Origin: UBA4285 sp050944355
GTDB lineage: Bacteria > Bacillota > Clostridia > Lachnospirales > Lachnospiraceae
DNA: 64,000 nt
NCBI GenBank assembly: GCA_050944355.1
Contig: JBMNQX010000010.1
Coordinates: 1-64,000 of the forward strand
Direction: 5' to 3'
A program made the position numbers and the translations under genes. Below, in pieces: positions 24,536 through 33,190 of the stretch (positions are counted from its first letter, which is position 1; each line of letters opens with the position of its first letter). Below the pieces are notes generated by a model, which made no database searches, was not told the origin of the DNA, and was given only the letters and a program-made list of their open reading frames with translations.

Positions 24536-25408
24536 TCAACTGTCCCAGTACTTTTTCACATGCGCGCGCGTGTGCTCATACGCCGTGCGGATGTTTTCCT
24601 CACTGCTCAGTTTATAATACTCCGGCCGGAAGACCTCCATCGTGCACACATTTCCCTCAAAGCCTGCCTTTTTCAGGGCGTCGGCAAATCGTTTATGATC
24701 GAGGCAGTCGCCCGGTTCGTCCGGCCAAAGCCGCTTTTCGTCAGTATTGTAGGGAGCTCCGCAGGGCAGATCTTCCATGCCGTTCAGATGCCAGATGAAA
24801 ATCTTTTTTCCGTCCGCCTTTTCAAGATCCTCAAACGAAGACGCCATGGCGTGAAAATGATACTGATCGAGTGTCAGCCCGACAAATGGGGAATCCACTT
24901 CCTGCACAATGGCATAGGCGTCTTCAAACCGGTTGATCGTCATCGAAGGAACCCCGCAGAATTCCAGCGACAGTCTGATGCCATGCGGCTTTACTTTTTC
25001 TGCCATCTGTTTTAATACGTTAACCGCGTCTTCCCGGATTTCATCGACTGTGGCCGGCACGCTGATATCCTTTGTCGGAACCACAACGATCATTTTGCAC
25101 TGCAGCTTATCGCAGACGTCAATAATGCCATTAAGCCGTGCCATAACCTGCTCTTTCTCTTCCGGAGTCTGTTTCATGTTGAAGCCGACGAGAGCGTTAT
25201 ACGAGAGCATCTTCAAATGGTGTGCCGGATCCGAGAACCATCCCGCCAGATCGTCGATCGTATACCTGCCGGCCGCAATTTCCCGGTCAAGACACTCCGA
25301 CTGGATGTCGATATAGTCAAATCCGTATTTCTCGCAGAAATTCAGATCATCCAGAACGGAATGGTCAGCGCAGAACCTGTTGCACCCCTCATTAAAACCA
25401 GTTTTCAT
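24536..25408 (-). CDS. Xylose-isomerase-like TIM-barrel sugar isomerase/epimerase
   Basis: About 290 residues. It has the AP-endonuclease-2/sugar isomerase layout: KYGFDYIDIQSECLDRE early, a central LSLEFCGVP metal region, GLTLDQYHFH, IWHLNGMED and VCTMEVFRPEYY near the end, with conserved Glu, Asp and His in place for the divalent metal. ATG 25408 is preferred because GGAG lies six bases before it. The exact sugar or cyclitol cannot be read. It stands alone, downstream of the tRNA gene on the same strand. Confidence 0.82.
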   Translation of the reverse strand: MKTGFNEGCNRFCADHSVLDDLNFCEKYGFDYIDIQSECLDREIAAGRYTIDDLAGWFSDPAHHLKMLSYNALVGFNMKQTPEEKEQVMARLNGIIDVCDKLQCKMIVVVPTKDISVPATVDEIREDAVNVLKQMAEKVKPHGIRLSLEFCGVPSMTINRFEDAYAIVQEVDSPFVGLTLDQYHFHAMASSFEDLEKADGKKIFIWHLNGMEDLPCGAPYNTDEKRLWPDEPGDCLDHKRFADALKKAGFEGNVCTMEVFRPEYYKLSSEENIRTAYEHTRAHVKKYWDS

Positions 25409-25513
25409 GTTCATCTCCTTCTTTGATTTTTTCTTTATGTATTTTTACGTTTTGCATTCACGAACCCGATTCATTGAAAACATCTTACCATGTTTACGCA
25501 TTCAGCATACAGA

Positions 25514-25553
25514 TAAAAAAAGAACTGCCATGCGATTATCGCACAGCAGCTCT
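25514..25553 (-). terminator. Terminator downstream of the tRNA-Arg gene
   Basis: On the minus strand AGAGCTGC..TGCGA pairs with TCGCA..GCAGTTCT round TAA and is followed by TTTTTTT. It lies 28 bases after the tRNA 3' end. Confidence 0.85.
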
Positions 25554-25581
25554 CCGGCCGTTTTACATTTGCCATTGTTAA

Positions 25582-25655
25582 TGTTCCTGGGGGGATTCGG
25601 ACCCCCGACCCCTCGCTTAGGAGGCGAGTGCTCTATCCAGCTGAGCTACAGAAAC
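25582..25655 (-). tRNA. tRNA-Arg(CCT)
   Basis: A 74-base cloverleaf on the minus strand: acceptor GTTTCTG with CAGGAAC, D arm GCTC/GAGC, anticodon stem CTCGC/GCGAG enclosing CTCCTAA (anticodon CCT), and T arm GGGGG/CCCCC with TCCGAAT. The discriminator base is A; CCA is not encoded. It reads the rare AGG arginine codon. Confidence 0.95.
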
Positions 25656-25770
25656 AAAATAAGGTCTGCACTTGCACTCATTCCTGCCTTACATATGACA
25701 GACCGGATTGCCGGGTAACTTTCAGGCCAGGATAAACTGCCCCGAAAGCCGCCCTCAGGCAGGCGAAGCT

Positions 25771-25799
25771 ATTCTAGCACAACCTCCGTCAAAGGGCAA
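25771..25799 (-). promoter_or_regulatory. Promoter for the tRNA-Arg transcript
   Basis: On the minus strand TTGCCC (25794-25799), a 17-base spacer and TAGAAT (25771-25776), 115 bases before the tRNA. The intervening leader has two copies of GCCTGAGGGC and no gene. Confidence 0.5.
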
Positions 25800-25907
25800 G
25801 CAAAGCGCCCTCAGGCGGCCGCCTTACATCCTCGCCGAGCCTCAAGTCCGCAATCCGGATTTGCCATCTCTGTCATCCGCTGCCGGCAGGGCAGCGGCGG
25901 TATTGTC

Positions 25908-27977
25908 TTAATCAACTGCCGTTTCTGAATCCGATGTCTGGAATTCATACACCATATCGTCAAATACATCCTTATCCAGCACCAGGTAGTTCAGGACCTC
26001 CGAACCTTCCTCTGCATAGTACAAAGTGACTGTGACAGACTGATCCCGGTATTTATAGTACTGCGCCCGTGTCTCTTGTCTGAGCACCATATTCAGAAGA
26101 GCATCGATGGCTTCCGGATCGGAAATCGTCCACTCACTGTAACTGTCCTCCGTCTGCATCACTAAATCAGCTTTGAGCGGCATCGAGACGTAGCTGGAAC
26201 GGTTCCAGCCAATTCCGATCTCCTCCAGAACGGCGTTCGTATTTGTGTAAGAAGGATACAGATAAATCTCGAGGTCGCCGTAATACGGCATGTCGTATTC
26301 GAGGTTATCTCCTGTTTCCTCGCCGCGAACCAATGTCAGTGTGGCAGTCGGCGTCTGATCCATCAGCTGCGTGAGACTCTGCGAAGCCGAATCCTCGGCA
26401 AGCGCCTGCGTAAGCTTTGCGGCCTCGTCCGCGCTCAGCGCAAATCCCTGTGGATCCCGTTTTCCGACCTCCCAGGTGTCCACATACAAATATTCAATAT
26501 TCTCCGGCAAATGCGCCGTCACATAATACTGCCTGCGGAATTCCTCCGACTCTGACGATTTCTCAAGTGCGCTGTTCACCTCATCCTGGCCGATCAGGTA
26601 CCTGCGGTATGCTTTCCGGCCATTTGTCATCTGGTAGCCAATCGTGACATACGTACTGTCACTCCCCGCTTCCGCCACATTCTTTCCGGCGGCGCGGTTT
26701 CCTACGCACGTCTGTGCCAGTTCATAAAGCGCGTTGTATTCCGTGACAAATGCCGGATCGACATCCGGGTAATATCCTGTATAATCCGCCGTCAGCCATT
26801 CGTCCGTATCGGCGTCCACACTCATGGCCGCGACATCCGACGAATCCGGAATCCAGAGATTGATCCGCATGGGATCCAGCGCGATAAACAGGAAAACCGC
26901 CATCGTGGCCGCCGTGCCAATGGCGCCCGACTTCCAGTGCGTTTTGATATTGCGGAAATCCGGCTGAAACAGCAGTTCCAGGACAGAGTGCCCCAGGAAT
27001 CCCCCGAACAGAACTCCAAACACGGCCCAGAACATATTGACGTTCTGGTAATAAGAACCGCCCGTCGAAGCAATCGTGCCGAGGATCATGCCGAAGCCAA
27101 GTGACACCGGAATCAGAATCAGAATTTTCACGATCGGAGATTCCCTGCGGAACGGAAACGCATTGCCCGCGGCTTCGGACGGTCTTACCCGGTACACTCT
27201 CATCGCCAGGGCAAATGACAGGACGCCGTATATGAGAATTCCGAGGCAGCCGGCGTAGCGCGGCACCTCTTCCACCACCACCGCCATGATCAGCAACACC
27301 GGTGAGAGCCAGAACAGGCTGTCATCCGAGTTGAAGACGAGCGTGTCAAAGAACGTTTCGCACGTTCCTCTCAGAACCATCTGCAGTATCGGACCATAAA
27401 TCCAGAAGATGGCAGTCATGACTATTGTCGTCATAATCCGGGACGAAAGCATCACGGCCAGGACGACTGTCGCATACAGCGAAAGAAATTCCAGAATGGC
27501 GAGGGCCATGCCGCGCAGTCCGATCGAGATGATTTCCCAGGATGCCACTCCCCGGAGAGCCGGCACCAGAAGAACAGCCAAGAGGTCACAGATTATAAAA
27601 GGAATCAGGACCTGAAGCGCGCCGGACGTGAATATAGCCGAGAACAGCCGATTCCGGCGCACGGCCGTGCTGTGATAAAAGTCGACCTGCTCCTGAGAAT
27701 GCAGCCACATAAAACCGCTGTATCCGGCCAGCAGCGAACCGCACACCGCCAGAACAGCCATAACCCCCGATTTGACGCCGACATAGTATTCAGCAGCTGA
27801 CAGTACGTACTCGACTGAATATTCCCTCACAGAATACGCAGCCTTGTATGGACCCAGTGCAAAATAGTAACCGATCACCAGAACGAGAAAACCGACGACA
27901 GAGACCAGAAACGGAAGCCATTTCCGCCCTCTCGCGTTCTCCCGGACAAGCTTACGAAAAGAGATTTCGGATGTCAT
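25908..27977 (-). CDS. ABC transporter permease of a GntR-controlled exporter
   Basis: About 689 residues from ATG 27977, which has GGAGG nine bases upstream and overlaps the ATPase gene end by 26 bases. The N-half holds a cluster of membrane segments, with two more around residues 290-360. The C-terminal third is a soluble extracytoplasmic-type domain (VDADTDEWLTADYTGYYPDVDPAF onward). The organisation resembles YtrC/D-like or bacitracin-type permeases of Firmicutes stress exporters. Substrate unknown. It is the third gene of the operon GntR-ATPase-permease. Confidence 0.8.
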   Translation of the reverse strand: MTSEISFRKLVRENARGRKWLPFLVSVVGFLVLVIGYYFALGPYKAAYSVREYSVEYVLSAAEYYVGVKSGVMAVLAVCGSLLAGYSGFMWLHSQEQVDFYHSTAVRRNRLFSAIFTSGALQVLIPFIICDLLAVLLVPALRGVASWEIISIGLRGMALAILEFLSLYATVVLAVMLSSRIMTTIVMTAIFWIYGPILQMVLRGTCETFFDTLVFNSDDSLFWLSPVLLIMAVVVEEVPRYAGCLGILIYGVLSFALAMRVYRVRPSEAAGNAFPFRRESPIVKILILIPVSLGFGMILGTIASTGGSYYQNVNMFWAVFGVLFGGFLGHSVLELLFQPDFRNIKTHWKSGAIGTAATMAVFLFIALDPMRINLWIPDSSDVAAMSVDADTDEWLTADYTGYYPDVDPAFVTEYNALYELAQTCVGNRAAGKNVAEAGSDSTYVTIGYQMTNGRKAYRRYLIGQDEVNSALEKSSESEEFRRQYYVTAHLPENIEYLYVDTWEVGKRDPQGFALSADEAAKLTQALAEDSASQSLTQLMDQTPTATLTLVRGEETGDNLEYDMPYYGDLEIYLYPSYTNTNAVLEEIGIGWNRSSYVSMPLKADLVMQTEDSYSEWTISDPEAIDALLNMVLRQETRAQYYKYRDQSVTVTLYYAEEGSEVLNYLVLDKDVFDDMVYEFQTSDSETAVD

Positions 27978-28854
27978 ATCCCGCCACCTCCGATTCATTG
28001 ATAAAGATCTCCTCGAGACTCAGCGGCAGAAGCTCGGCAAACACCGGGTCCGCTTCGTCCACGATCTGCTTCACCTCTTCTTCCCGGCCGCGCACGACCA
28101 GCGTCGTCATCGAGCCCTTGTCCTCGCGCCGCACCACGGAAAGTTTCGCGATCATCGCGTTTTTCTTCTCCGGATCCGTAATCACGCACTGTATCTTCTG
28201 CAGTCCAAGTTTCATATCGGCCAGATTCCGCGAGAACAGAATTCCGCCCTTGTACATCATTCCCGCCTCGTCGCAGAAATCCTCAAGTTCCCGCAGATTG
28301 TGAGAAGCAATGACCGTTGTGAATGTCCGGTCTGACATCTCACCCGCGAAAATACTCTTCACGGCCTGCCGCATCAGCGGGTCCAGTCCGTCAAACGTCT
28401 CGTCGCACAACAGCACCTCCGTGTTTGTGCACACACCCAGCAGCACGGAAACCTGCTTTTTCATTCCCTTGGAAAATGTGCGGATCCGCCTCTTCCGGTC
28501 GAGTCCGATCTTCTCAAGCATCGAAAAGAAACGCTTGCTGTCAAAATCCGGATAATACGTCTCATACGTCTTTGCCATATCCTCCGGCGACGCGCCGATC
28601 GGCGTGTACCAGCTGTCGGACAGGAAGCAGATCTTATTTTTGACCTCCGGATTCTCATACACCGGCTGCCCGTTGTAGAGTATCTCCCCCTCGTCAGCCT
28701 TCAGAACCCCGGCCATCATCCGAAGCAGCGTGCTCTTGCCGGCTCCGTTCGTTCCCACCAGGCCGTACACTTCGTTGTCCTGAATCGAGGCGTTCATGTT
28801 TAAAACAGCCGGAACGCCGTCGAACTGTTTCGTCACATTTCGGATTTCAAACAT
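27952..28854 (-). CDS. ABC transporter ATP-binding protein
   Basis: About 300 residues from ATG 28854 (GGAGG five bases ahead). The motifs are Walker A GTNGAGKST, signature FSKGMKKQ (a variant of LSGGQ, usual in YtrB-like exporters), Walker B VLLCDETFDGLDP and switch His in IASHN. It drives the permease encoded next. The overlap with the GntR gene is eight bases. Confidence 0.93.
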   Translation of the reverse strand: MFEIRNVTKQFDGVPAVLNMNASIQDNEVYGLVGTNGAGKSTLLRMMAGVLKADEGEILYNGQPVYENPEVKNKICFLSDSWYTPIGASPEDMAKTYETYYPDFDSKRFFSMLEKIGLDRKRRIRTFSKGMKKQVSVLLGVCTNTEVLLCDETFDGLDPLMRQAVKSIFAGEMSDRTFTTVIASHNLRELEDFCDEAGMMYKGGILFSRNLADMKLGLQKIQCVITDPEKKNAMIAKLSVVRREDKGSMTTLVVRGREEEVKQIVDEADPVFAELLPLSLEEIFINESEVAGYDIRNLFS

Positions 28855-29233
28855 GCTTTCCTCCTTCCCCATAGACCTCTTTGACAAGCGACAGAACTTC
28901 TTCGACAGGAATCTGCGCCTGCGCGCTCTCCTGGAGCTTCTTCCGCAGTTCTGTCTTCAGAATTTCCTGCTTTTTCTCGCGCAGTATCTGCAGATGCTTC
29001 ACGTCGGCCACAAAACTCCCCCTGCCGCGCACCGTGTAGATGTATCCCTCGCGCTCCAGTTCGGCAAACGCCTTCTGGACCGTGTTCGGATTCACCGACT
29101 CCTGCTGCGCAATCTGCCGCACCGACGGCATCTGCTCGTCCTCGGGCATAGCGCCGCTTAAAATGAGCTTTTCATAAAATGCCGCGATCTGTTCATACAC
29201 AGGCCGCGGATCCTGAAGCCGGATCATACTCAC
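28847..29233 (-). CDS. GntR-family (YtrA-type) transcriptional regulator
   Basis: About 128 residues. The N-terminal winged helix (PVYEQIAAFYEKLILSGAMPEDEQMPSVRQIAQQESVNPNTVQKAFAELEREGYI) is a textbook YtrA-type GntR domain, with a short helical tail as expected. A GTG start at 29233 is chosen since GGAGG is nine bases upstream; the ATG two codons later is possible. It probably represses the operon until an envelope-active compound is present. Confidence 0.93.
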   Translation of the reverse strand: MSMIRLQDPRPVYEQIAAFYEKLILSGAMPEDEQMPSVRQIAQQESVNPNTVQKAFAELEREGYIYTVRGRGSFVADVKHLQILREKKQEILKTELRKKLQESAQAQIPVEEVLSLVKEVYGEGGKHV

Positions 29234-29311
29234 AGCGCAATCCCTCCTTTCCGACCGCTGCACAATAAACTTTGCAGCATGTATTGATCTGTGTCATCTG
29301 TACTATCTATA

Positions 29312-29339
29312 ATAATACACTCGACACAAAAGAAGTCAA
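29312..29339 (-). promoter_or_regulatory. Promoter of the GntR-ABC operon
   Basis: On the minus strand TTGACT (29334-29339), a 16-base spacer and TATTAT (29312-29317). The sequence GTGTA...TAGTAC overlapping the -10 is an imperfect dyad where a YtrA-type operator would be expected. Confidence 0.6.
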
Positions 29340-29468
29340 CCCTGTCGCAAAAAGAATCAAGAAAGCCGTCTTTTCCCTGACAAATGCTGTAAAATCGCTC
29401 TTTTCAGATTAAAGTCACAGGAACCCTGTGAAATACGTGCAATTTGATTAAAATTTTCAAAATAATGC

Positions 29469-29497
29469 TGGACAAACTTGTGCGATACTGCTATTAT
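29469..29497 (+). promoter_or_regulatory. Plus-strand promoter in the gene-free gap
   Basis: TGGACA (29469-29474), a 17-base spacer and TATTAT (29492-29497). No credible gene follows; a terminator does, about 75 bases later. Confidence 0.45.
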
Positions 29498-29502
29498 ACT
29501 AG

Positions 29503-29616
29503 TGTAATCGATTGATAAAGCAATCAATTAACGACCAATCTACTGATCCTCAAAATCCTTTCTTCATAAGCTCCGGGGCAGCTCCAGACAAGCTGCTTCG
29601 GAGTCATTTATTTTAT
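29503..29616 (+). ncRNA. Candidate small RNA
   Basis: From the promoter at 29469-29497 the transcript would start near 29504 and end after the hairpin CTCCGGGGCAGCT/AGCTGCTTCGGAG (29571-29583 with 29591-29603, two wobbles), followed by a T-rich tail. A small ATTGAT/ATCAAT hairpin lies near the 5' end. No ribosome site with a credible frame is present. It could equally be the leader and terminator left over from a lost gene. Confidence 0.3.
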
Positions 29617-29766
29617 TCAGTATTGTTAAAATTAAAAGGACTGCCGACGCTTTTTTCTGAGAAACAACTTCTGCCGGGACAGGAGGAAATCCGCATATAC
29701 ATACCGGAGGCGGCCTCAGTGTAATTCATAAAATTCTGCTGGAAGTGAAACTCCATAATTCAAGGC

Positions 29767-29807
29767 AAAAAACACTGTCAGACTTAACTCTCATAAATCT
29801 GACAGTG
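29767..29807 (-). terminator. Terminator of the pilin-like surface protein gene
   Basis: On the minus strand CACTGTCAGA pairs perfectly with TCTGACAGTG round a 15-base loop and is followed by TTTTTT. It is 36 bases after the stop at 29843. Confidence 0.9.
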
Positions 29808-29842
29808 CTGCGTATCGTCATGGCATTTGGCATAAACGCCAT

Positions 29843-32800
29843 TTATTCGTTCTTGAATTTTCTTTCTGCAAATACGATTGCGAGAGCCGCTAACGCCGCC
29901 ACCATGACAGCCGCTGTTACAGGAAGCATCGAATTATCACCTGTCTGCACGGTCTCTGCGTTATCTGAACTGTCAACGGATGTACTGTCACTGTTGCTTA
30001 CAGTACTGTCGCCATTGGTGCCGGTATTCGCAGTCATGGTTCCGCTTCCATTATTTTCGGCTGCCGCAGTCGTGGTCACATTTCCATTATTTTCGGTATC
30101 CTTGTCCTCCGCTGTGGTCTGCGTCCTGCTGTCGGTCATCACGATAATCTGTACATACGTGCCCTCAGGTACAAATGAAATGTCCTTCGCTTTCTGATAG
30201 CCATCCGGCGCGTCAGTCTCGCGCAATGTGTATGTATGTCCAAACTCAAGTCCGGCTATCTTGTGCGCGGCCGTTCCGGTCACCCAGGTGTCCAGAACTT
30301 CACCGGTATCGGAATCTGTCAGCTGCAGCGTGGCTCCTTTCACATATTCTCCTGACTCATTTTTCTTTTCAATCTCGATCTTTGAAACATAGTTCTCAAA
30401 GTTGATGACATCTGAAGACGACTGTTTTTGCCCATTTACATACACGACTGCAGAGCTGCCTTCTTCATCCGCCGCGACAACGATCTCGGGCTCGCTCGTG
30501 GCCGCAGCCGTACCTGATGGCATCTTCGTTTCCTTCAGAATATATTCGCCCGGAAGTATTCCGCTGATTCTGGCATTTCCGTCTTCATCGCAGGAAATCT
30601 CTGCTGATACTGCCGCTCCCGCCTTGTAGAGTACCGTCGATCCATCTGCGGCTGAAACTATATCGTTCTTTGCATAAAGCGTGAAACCGTACAGCGTAAG
30701 ATCCTGCTGATCAAAAATACTCTTGTCGGCGTCATATGTGTCGAGCGTCTTATGTATAGTTATCGAGCCGGTCGGAACCGTATCGGTCCTCGTTTCATTT
30801 TCAAACACAGGAAGCCCGTCGATTACATTGCCGTCGGAATCTTTGTATACAACCGCAGTACCGGTAATGGTTCCGTTTTCATCTACACTGTCACCAACCG
30901 TGACCTCAACAGTATAGATGCTGTCATCATAGGTATAACTGTCTCCGCTGCCGCTGTCCCCGACTTCCGTCATCGTGAATTCATAGGTTTTTCCCATGTC
31001 ATTCGCGTCCAGCGTAATCGGATCAAACGTTACGCTGCCTTGTTCATTTACAGCCGTGCTCACGACATTTCCATCTTCGTCAATAAGTTCAAACTCAAAT
31101 GTCTGACTGCTGTCAGGAACTTCTCCGTCGATGGTTTTTTCCGCCTCAAGCGTCACACTGCCCCCGGCAGCATAATTGTTAACGGTAAAGCCGTATCCGA
31201 TCGCGCCCAGCTCATTTTCATAAGCCACGTTTTCCTGTGAATAAGCATCGGTCATGTCGTCTGTATCGTCATAGACGAAGAAATGTATAGCGCCGTTTTC
31301 GTCGACAACTACATCGAAAATCTGATAATCGCCGGAAGCGGCAATCGGCTTTCCGTTTACTGTTGCATCATTGGTCTCCTCAACCATCTTGTAACGGTAA
31401 ACGCCTGCATCATTTGTACCATCACCATTTTGATCCAGAGAGAGGGACGACACGAGGGTGTCCCGATCAAAATGCTTTTCATATGAAGAAGTCGGATCAT
31501 CCAGTTCATAAAACAATGGTTTCGATACAGACACTATATTTCCGCTGTCGTCGAAATTCGGAATATATATATCGTATCCCGTCGAGGACAAAGAATTGAT
31601 GCCTGTCAGCGCCATATTATCGTAAAAGCTGAACAGTTCATCCGTGGATCTGTACAGATTATTGCCAAAAATACTATAGTCCGCAAGGGATTCGTAATTC
31701 CATTCTCCGTCTGCGAACGGCTTCGACGCAGACTCGTACGGCCAGACGGTTGTGGAAGAATATGTAATCGCTCCCGACATATATAAGTATGGGTCTATCG
31801 AACTTTCAATAGATCCGCCGTCAAAGAGAAAGAAATGATCGATCAGAGAAAGTCCGTCTACTAAGTCATCATACAATATATCGTCTGAGAGAGTGTCACC
31901 GAAAGAAGGCAGAGCGTCCCACAGATCTGAATCGTAAAACTGATTCTCATTGCTGAAATCCACAGAAGTCAGATAAACAGAGCTTGCCGAGCTGTCATTG
32001 AACCCGCCGTTATATACGGTAAGGTTCTGACTGTCCAGACTGACCTCTTCTCCTATTCCGTTGTCAGACTCTTCGCTGCTGTCGAACGATTCGAGATAGA
32101 AGTCGAATTCTGCATTTGACAGAACGCTCTGAAGCCGTTCGTTTATCGTATCGCTGTTAAGCTGAACAGCACGTTTCTTAATAAAATTCGTTCGTTCGTA
32201 ACATGAATCGTTTCCCTTCAGACTTTTTAAGTTGCTATATCTTTGGTACCAGTCCACGGATCCGATCCTGGGATCACTCGATTCAGACGGATAAAGATAA
32301 ATGAAATAGCGGTATCTCAGATATTTCTCCATCCGGCTCCCGGGAATACCCGAAGCGTCCCCGTCAAGTCTGGACGTGCTTTCATCAAAATATGCGTCAG
32401 CTGTCGCATTTAACGTTGAGACATCATCGTTATCAGAAATACTGTTCCATACCTCACTGATGATCTTATCAGCAGTCTTGTTCAGGTTTGCATCAGCCAG
32501 TATTTCAGGCCAGTTTTCCGCTATACTGCCGCTGTCATCGGTAAGATCAATACCGTACGCAGTCTGTATATATTCCGCCATATCGTTGTAAACCGGCTCG
32601 AAAAGGGCGACTGTTTCCGATATGATGTCATCGTATTCCTGCGCCGCTTCTGCCGTATTTGCGTCTCTGTCAGCGTCCGTAAACTGAACAGAAGCCCCCG
32701 CACTCTGCAGGTCGAGTGTTTTCCGGGCTCCAAAAAGCGTATTGCCGGTATCTTTACCCAGTATCAGATTGTGACTGGCAGCACTCGCCGTAATCGGCGC

Positions 32801-32863
32801 AATTGTCACGCTCAAAGCCGCTATACACAAAAAAATCAGCAGTCTCTTCCATCTCTTTTTCAT
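29843..32863 (-). CDS. Sortase-anchored pilin-like surface protein with isopeptide domains
   Basis: 1006 residues. A signal peptide covers residues 1-28 (ending ITASAA). The N-terminal half (to about 530) is unrecognised, rich in Ser, Asp and Tyr. A FctA/streptococcal pilin isopeptide domain follows (about 540-680, VTLEAEKTIDG...FEFEL), then two SpaA-type prealbumin-like domains (ITIHKTLD...GEYILKETKMP; IEIEKKNESGEYVKGATLQL...YTLRETDAPDGYQ), a Ser/Thr/Asn-rich stalk and the wall signal VQTGDNS plus membrane segment and KFKNE tail. Lys and Glu residues for self-made isopeptide bonds are visible in each domain. Probably an adhesin or pilus tip protein. GGGGGAG precedes the ATG, and a 27-base palindrome marks the promoter. 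Confidence 0.9.
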   Translation of the reverse strand: MKKRWKRLLIFLCIAALSVTIAPITASAASHNLILGKDTGNTLFGARKTLDLQSAGASVQFTDADRDANTAEAAQEYDDIISETVALFEPVYNDMAEYIQTAYGIDLTDDSGSIAENWPEILADANLNKTADKIISEVWNSISDNDDVSTLNATADAYFDESTSRLDGDASGIPGSRMEKYLRYRYFIYLYPSESSDPRIGSVDWYQRYSNLKSLKGNDSCYERTNFIKKRAVQLNSDTINERLQSVLSNAEFDFYLESFDSSEESDNGIGEEVSLDSQNLTVYNGGFNDSSASSVYLTSVDFSNENQFYDSDLWDALPSFGDTLSDDILYDDLVDGLSLIDHFFLFDGGSIESSIDPYLYMSGAITYSSTTVWPYESASKPFADGEWNYESLADYSIFGNNLYRSTDELFSFYDNMALTGINSLSSTGYDIYIPNFDDSGNIVSVSKPLFYELDDPTSSYEKHFDRDTLVSSLSLDQNGDGTNDAGVYRYKMVEETNDATVNGKPIAASGDYQIFDVVVDENGAIHFFVYDDTDDMTDAYSQENVAYENELGAIGYGFTVNNYAAGGSVTLEAEKTIDGEVPDSSQTFEFELIDEDGNVVSTAVNEQGSVTFDPITLDANDMGKTYEFTMTEVGDSGSGDSYTYDDSIYTVEVTVGDSVDENGTITGTAVVYKDSDGNVIDGLPVFENETRTDTVPTGSITIHKTLDTYDADKSIFDQQDLTLYGFTLYAKNDIVSAADGSTVLYKAGAAVSAEISCDEDGNARISGILPGEYILKETKMPSGTAAATSEPEIVVAADEEGSSAVVYVNGQKQSSSDVINFENYVSKIEIEKKNESGEYVKGATLQLTDSDTGEVLDTWVTGTAAHKIAGLEFGHTYTLRETDAPDGYQKAKDISFVPEGTYVQIIVMTDSRTQTTAEDKDTENNGNVTTTAAAENNGSGTMTANTGTNGDSTVSNSDSTSVDSSDNAETVQTGDNSMLPVTAAVMVAALAALAIVFAERKFKNE

Positions 32864-32896
32864 ATGTATCTCCCCCGGTGCAAATATTCCGTGAAT

Positions 32897-32923
32897 TGAT
32901 ATAATATATTCAATATTATATCA
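32897..32923. promoter_or_regulatory. 27-base palindrome in the promoter of the pilin-like gene
   Basis: TGATATAATAT-ATTCA-ATATTATATCA is a perfect 11-base inverted repeat. On the minus strand it contains TATAAT, the likely -10, so it is a strong operator candidate 34 bases before the start codon. Confidence 0.5.
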
Positions 32924-32996
32924 CGTATCAGCGTTTGTTTTTCGCAAATTATTTATCCGATTCCGGCTGACACCGGCTCATGATGAACCTGTGAGA

Positions 32997-33074
32997 ACGG
33001 CAGCAGAACTTCAGAAAAAGCGCCCGGAAGAGCGCAAGCTTCTTGAACTCTGGACAAATTCACTTAACGGCTGA
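32997..33074 (+). pseudogene. 3' end of a second copy of the kinase-like gene at 42203
   Basis: The last 24 codons and stop (AAELQKKRPEERKLL...NSLNG) encode the same residues as the end of the gene at 42203-42952. The DNA differs at only a few third-codon positions (GAG/GAA, AAA/AAG, CTG/CTT, AAT/AAC). Similarity stops abruptly near 32997. So a diverged but functional paralogue once stood here and all but its tail was deleted. Confidence 0.85.
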
Positions 33075-33079
33075 GCATT

Positions 33080-33113
33080 AAAATTGGGGCTGTTGCCTTA
33101 GTGCAACAGCCCC
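33080..33113 (-). terminator. Bidirectional-type terminator, GGGCTGTTGC hairpin family
   Basis: GGGGCTGTTGC (33086-33096) pairs perfectly with GCAACAGCCCC (33103-33113). The T-rich flank (AATTTTAA) is on the minus strand, so it serves the ABC-importer/UxuA-like operon. Confidence 0.7.
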
Positions 33114-33190
33114 TCCGGAGGAAAATTAAGAAAGCTTATCCTTGTCTGCTTTCCGTTTTTGAAAACAGTCGAAAAACTGTATTCATTTGC

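Noticed and set aside
25741..25830. Repeated GCCCTCAGGC near the tRNA gene as an attachment site
   Set aside because: Only two short copies about 60 bases apart, not matching the tRNA end; more likely a leader structure.
29640..29724. Short plus-strand frame ending EEIRIYIPEAASV before the pilin-like gene terminator
   Set aside because: Codon use looks gene-like and it may be the tail of a lost gene, but I recognise no family and cannot separate it from chance.
18411..33190. Genomic island or prophage bounded by the tRNA-Arg gene
   Set aside because: Accessory genes and relics cluster here, but I found no integrase, no direct repeat of the tRNA 3' end and no phage genes.
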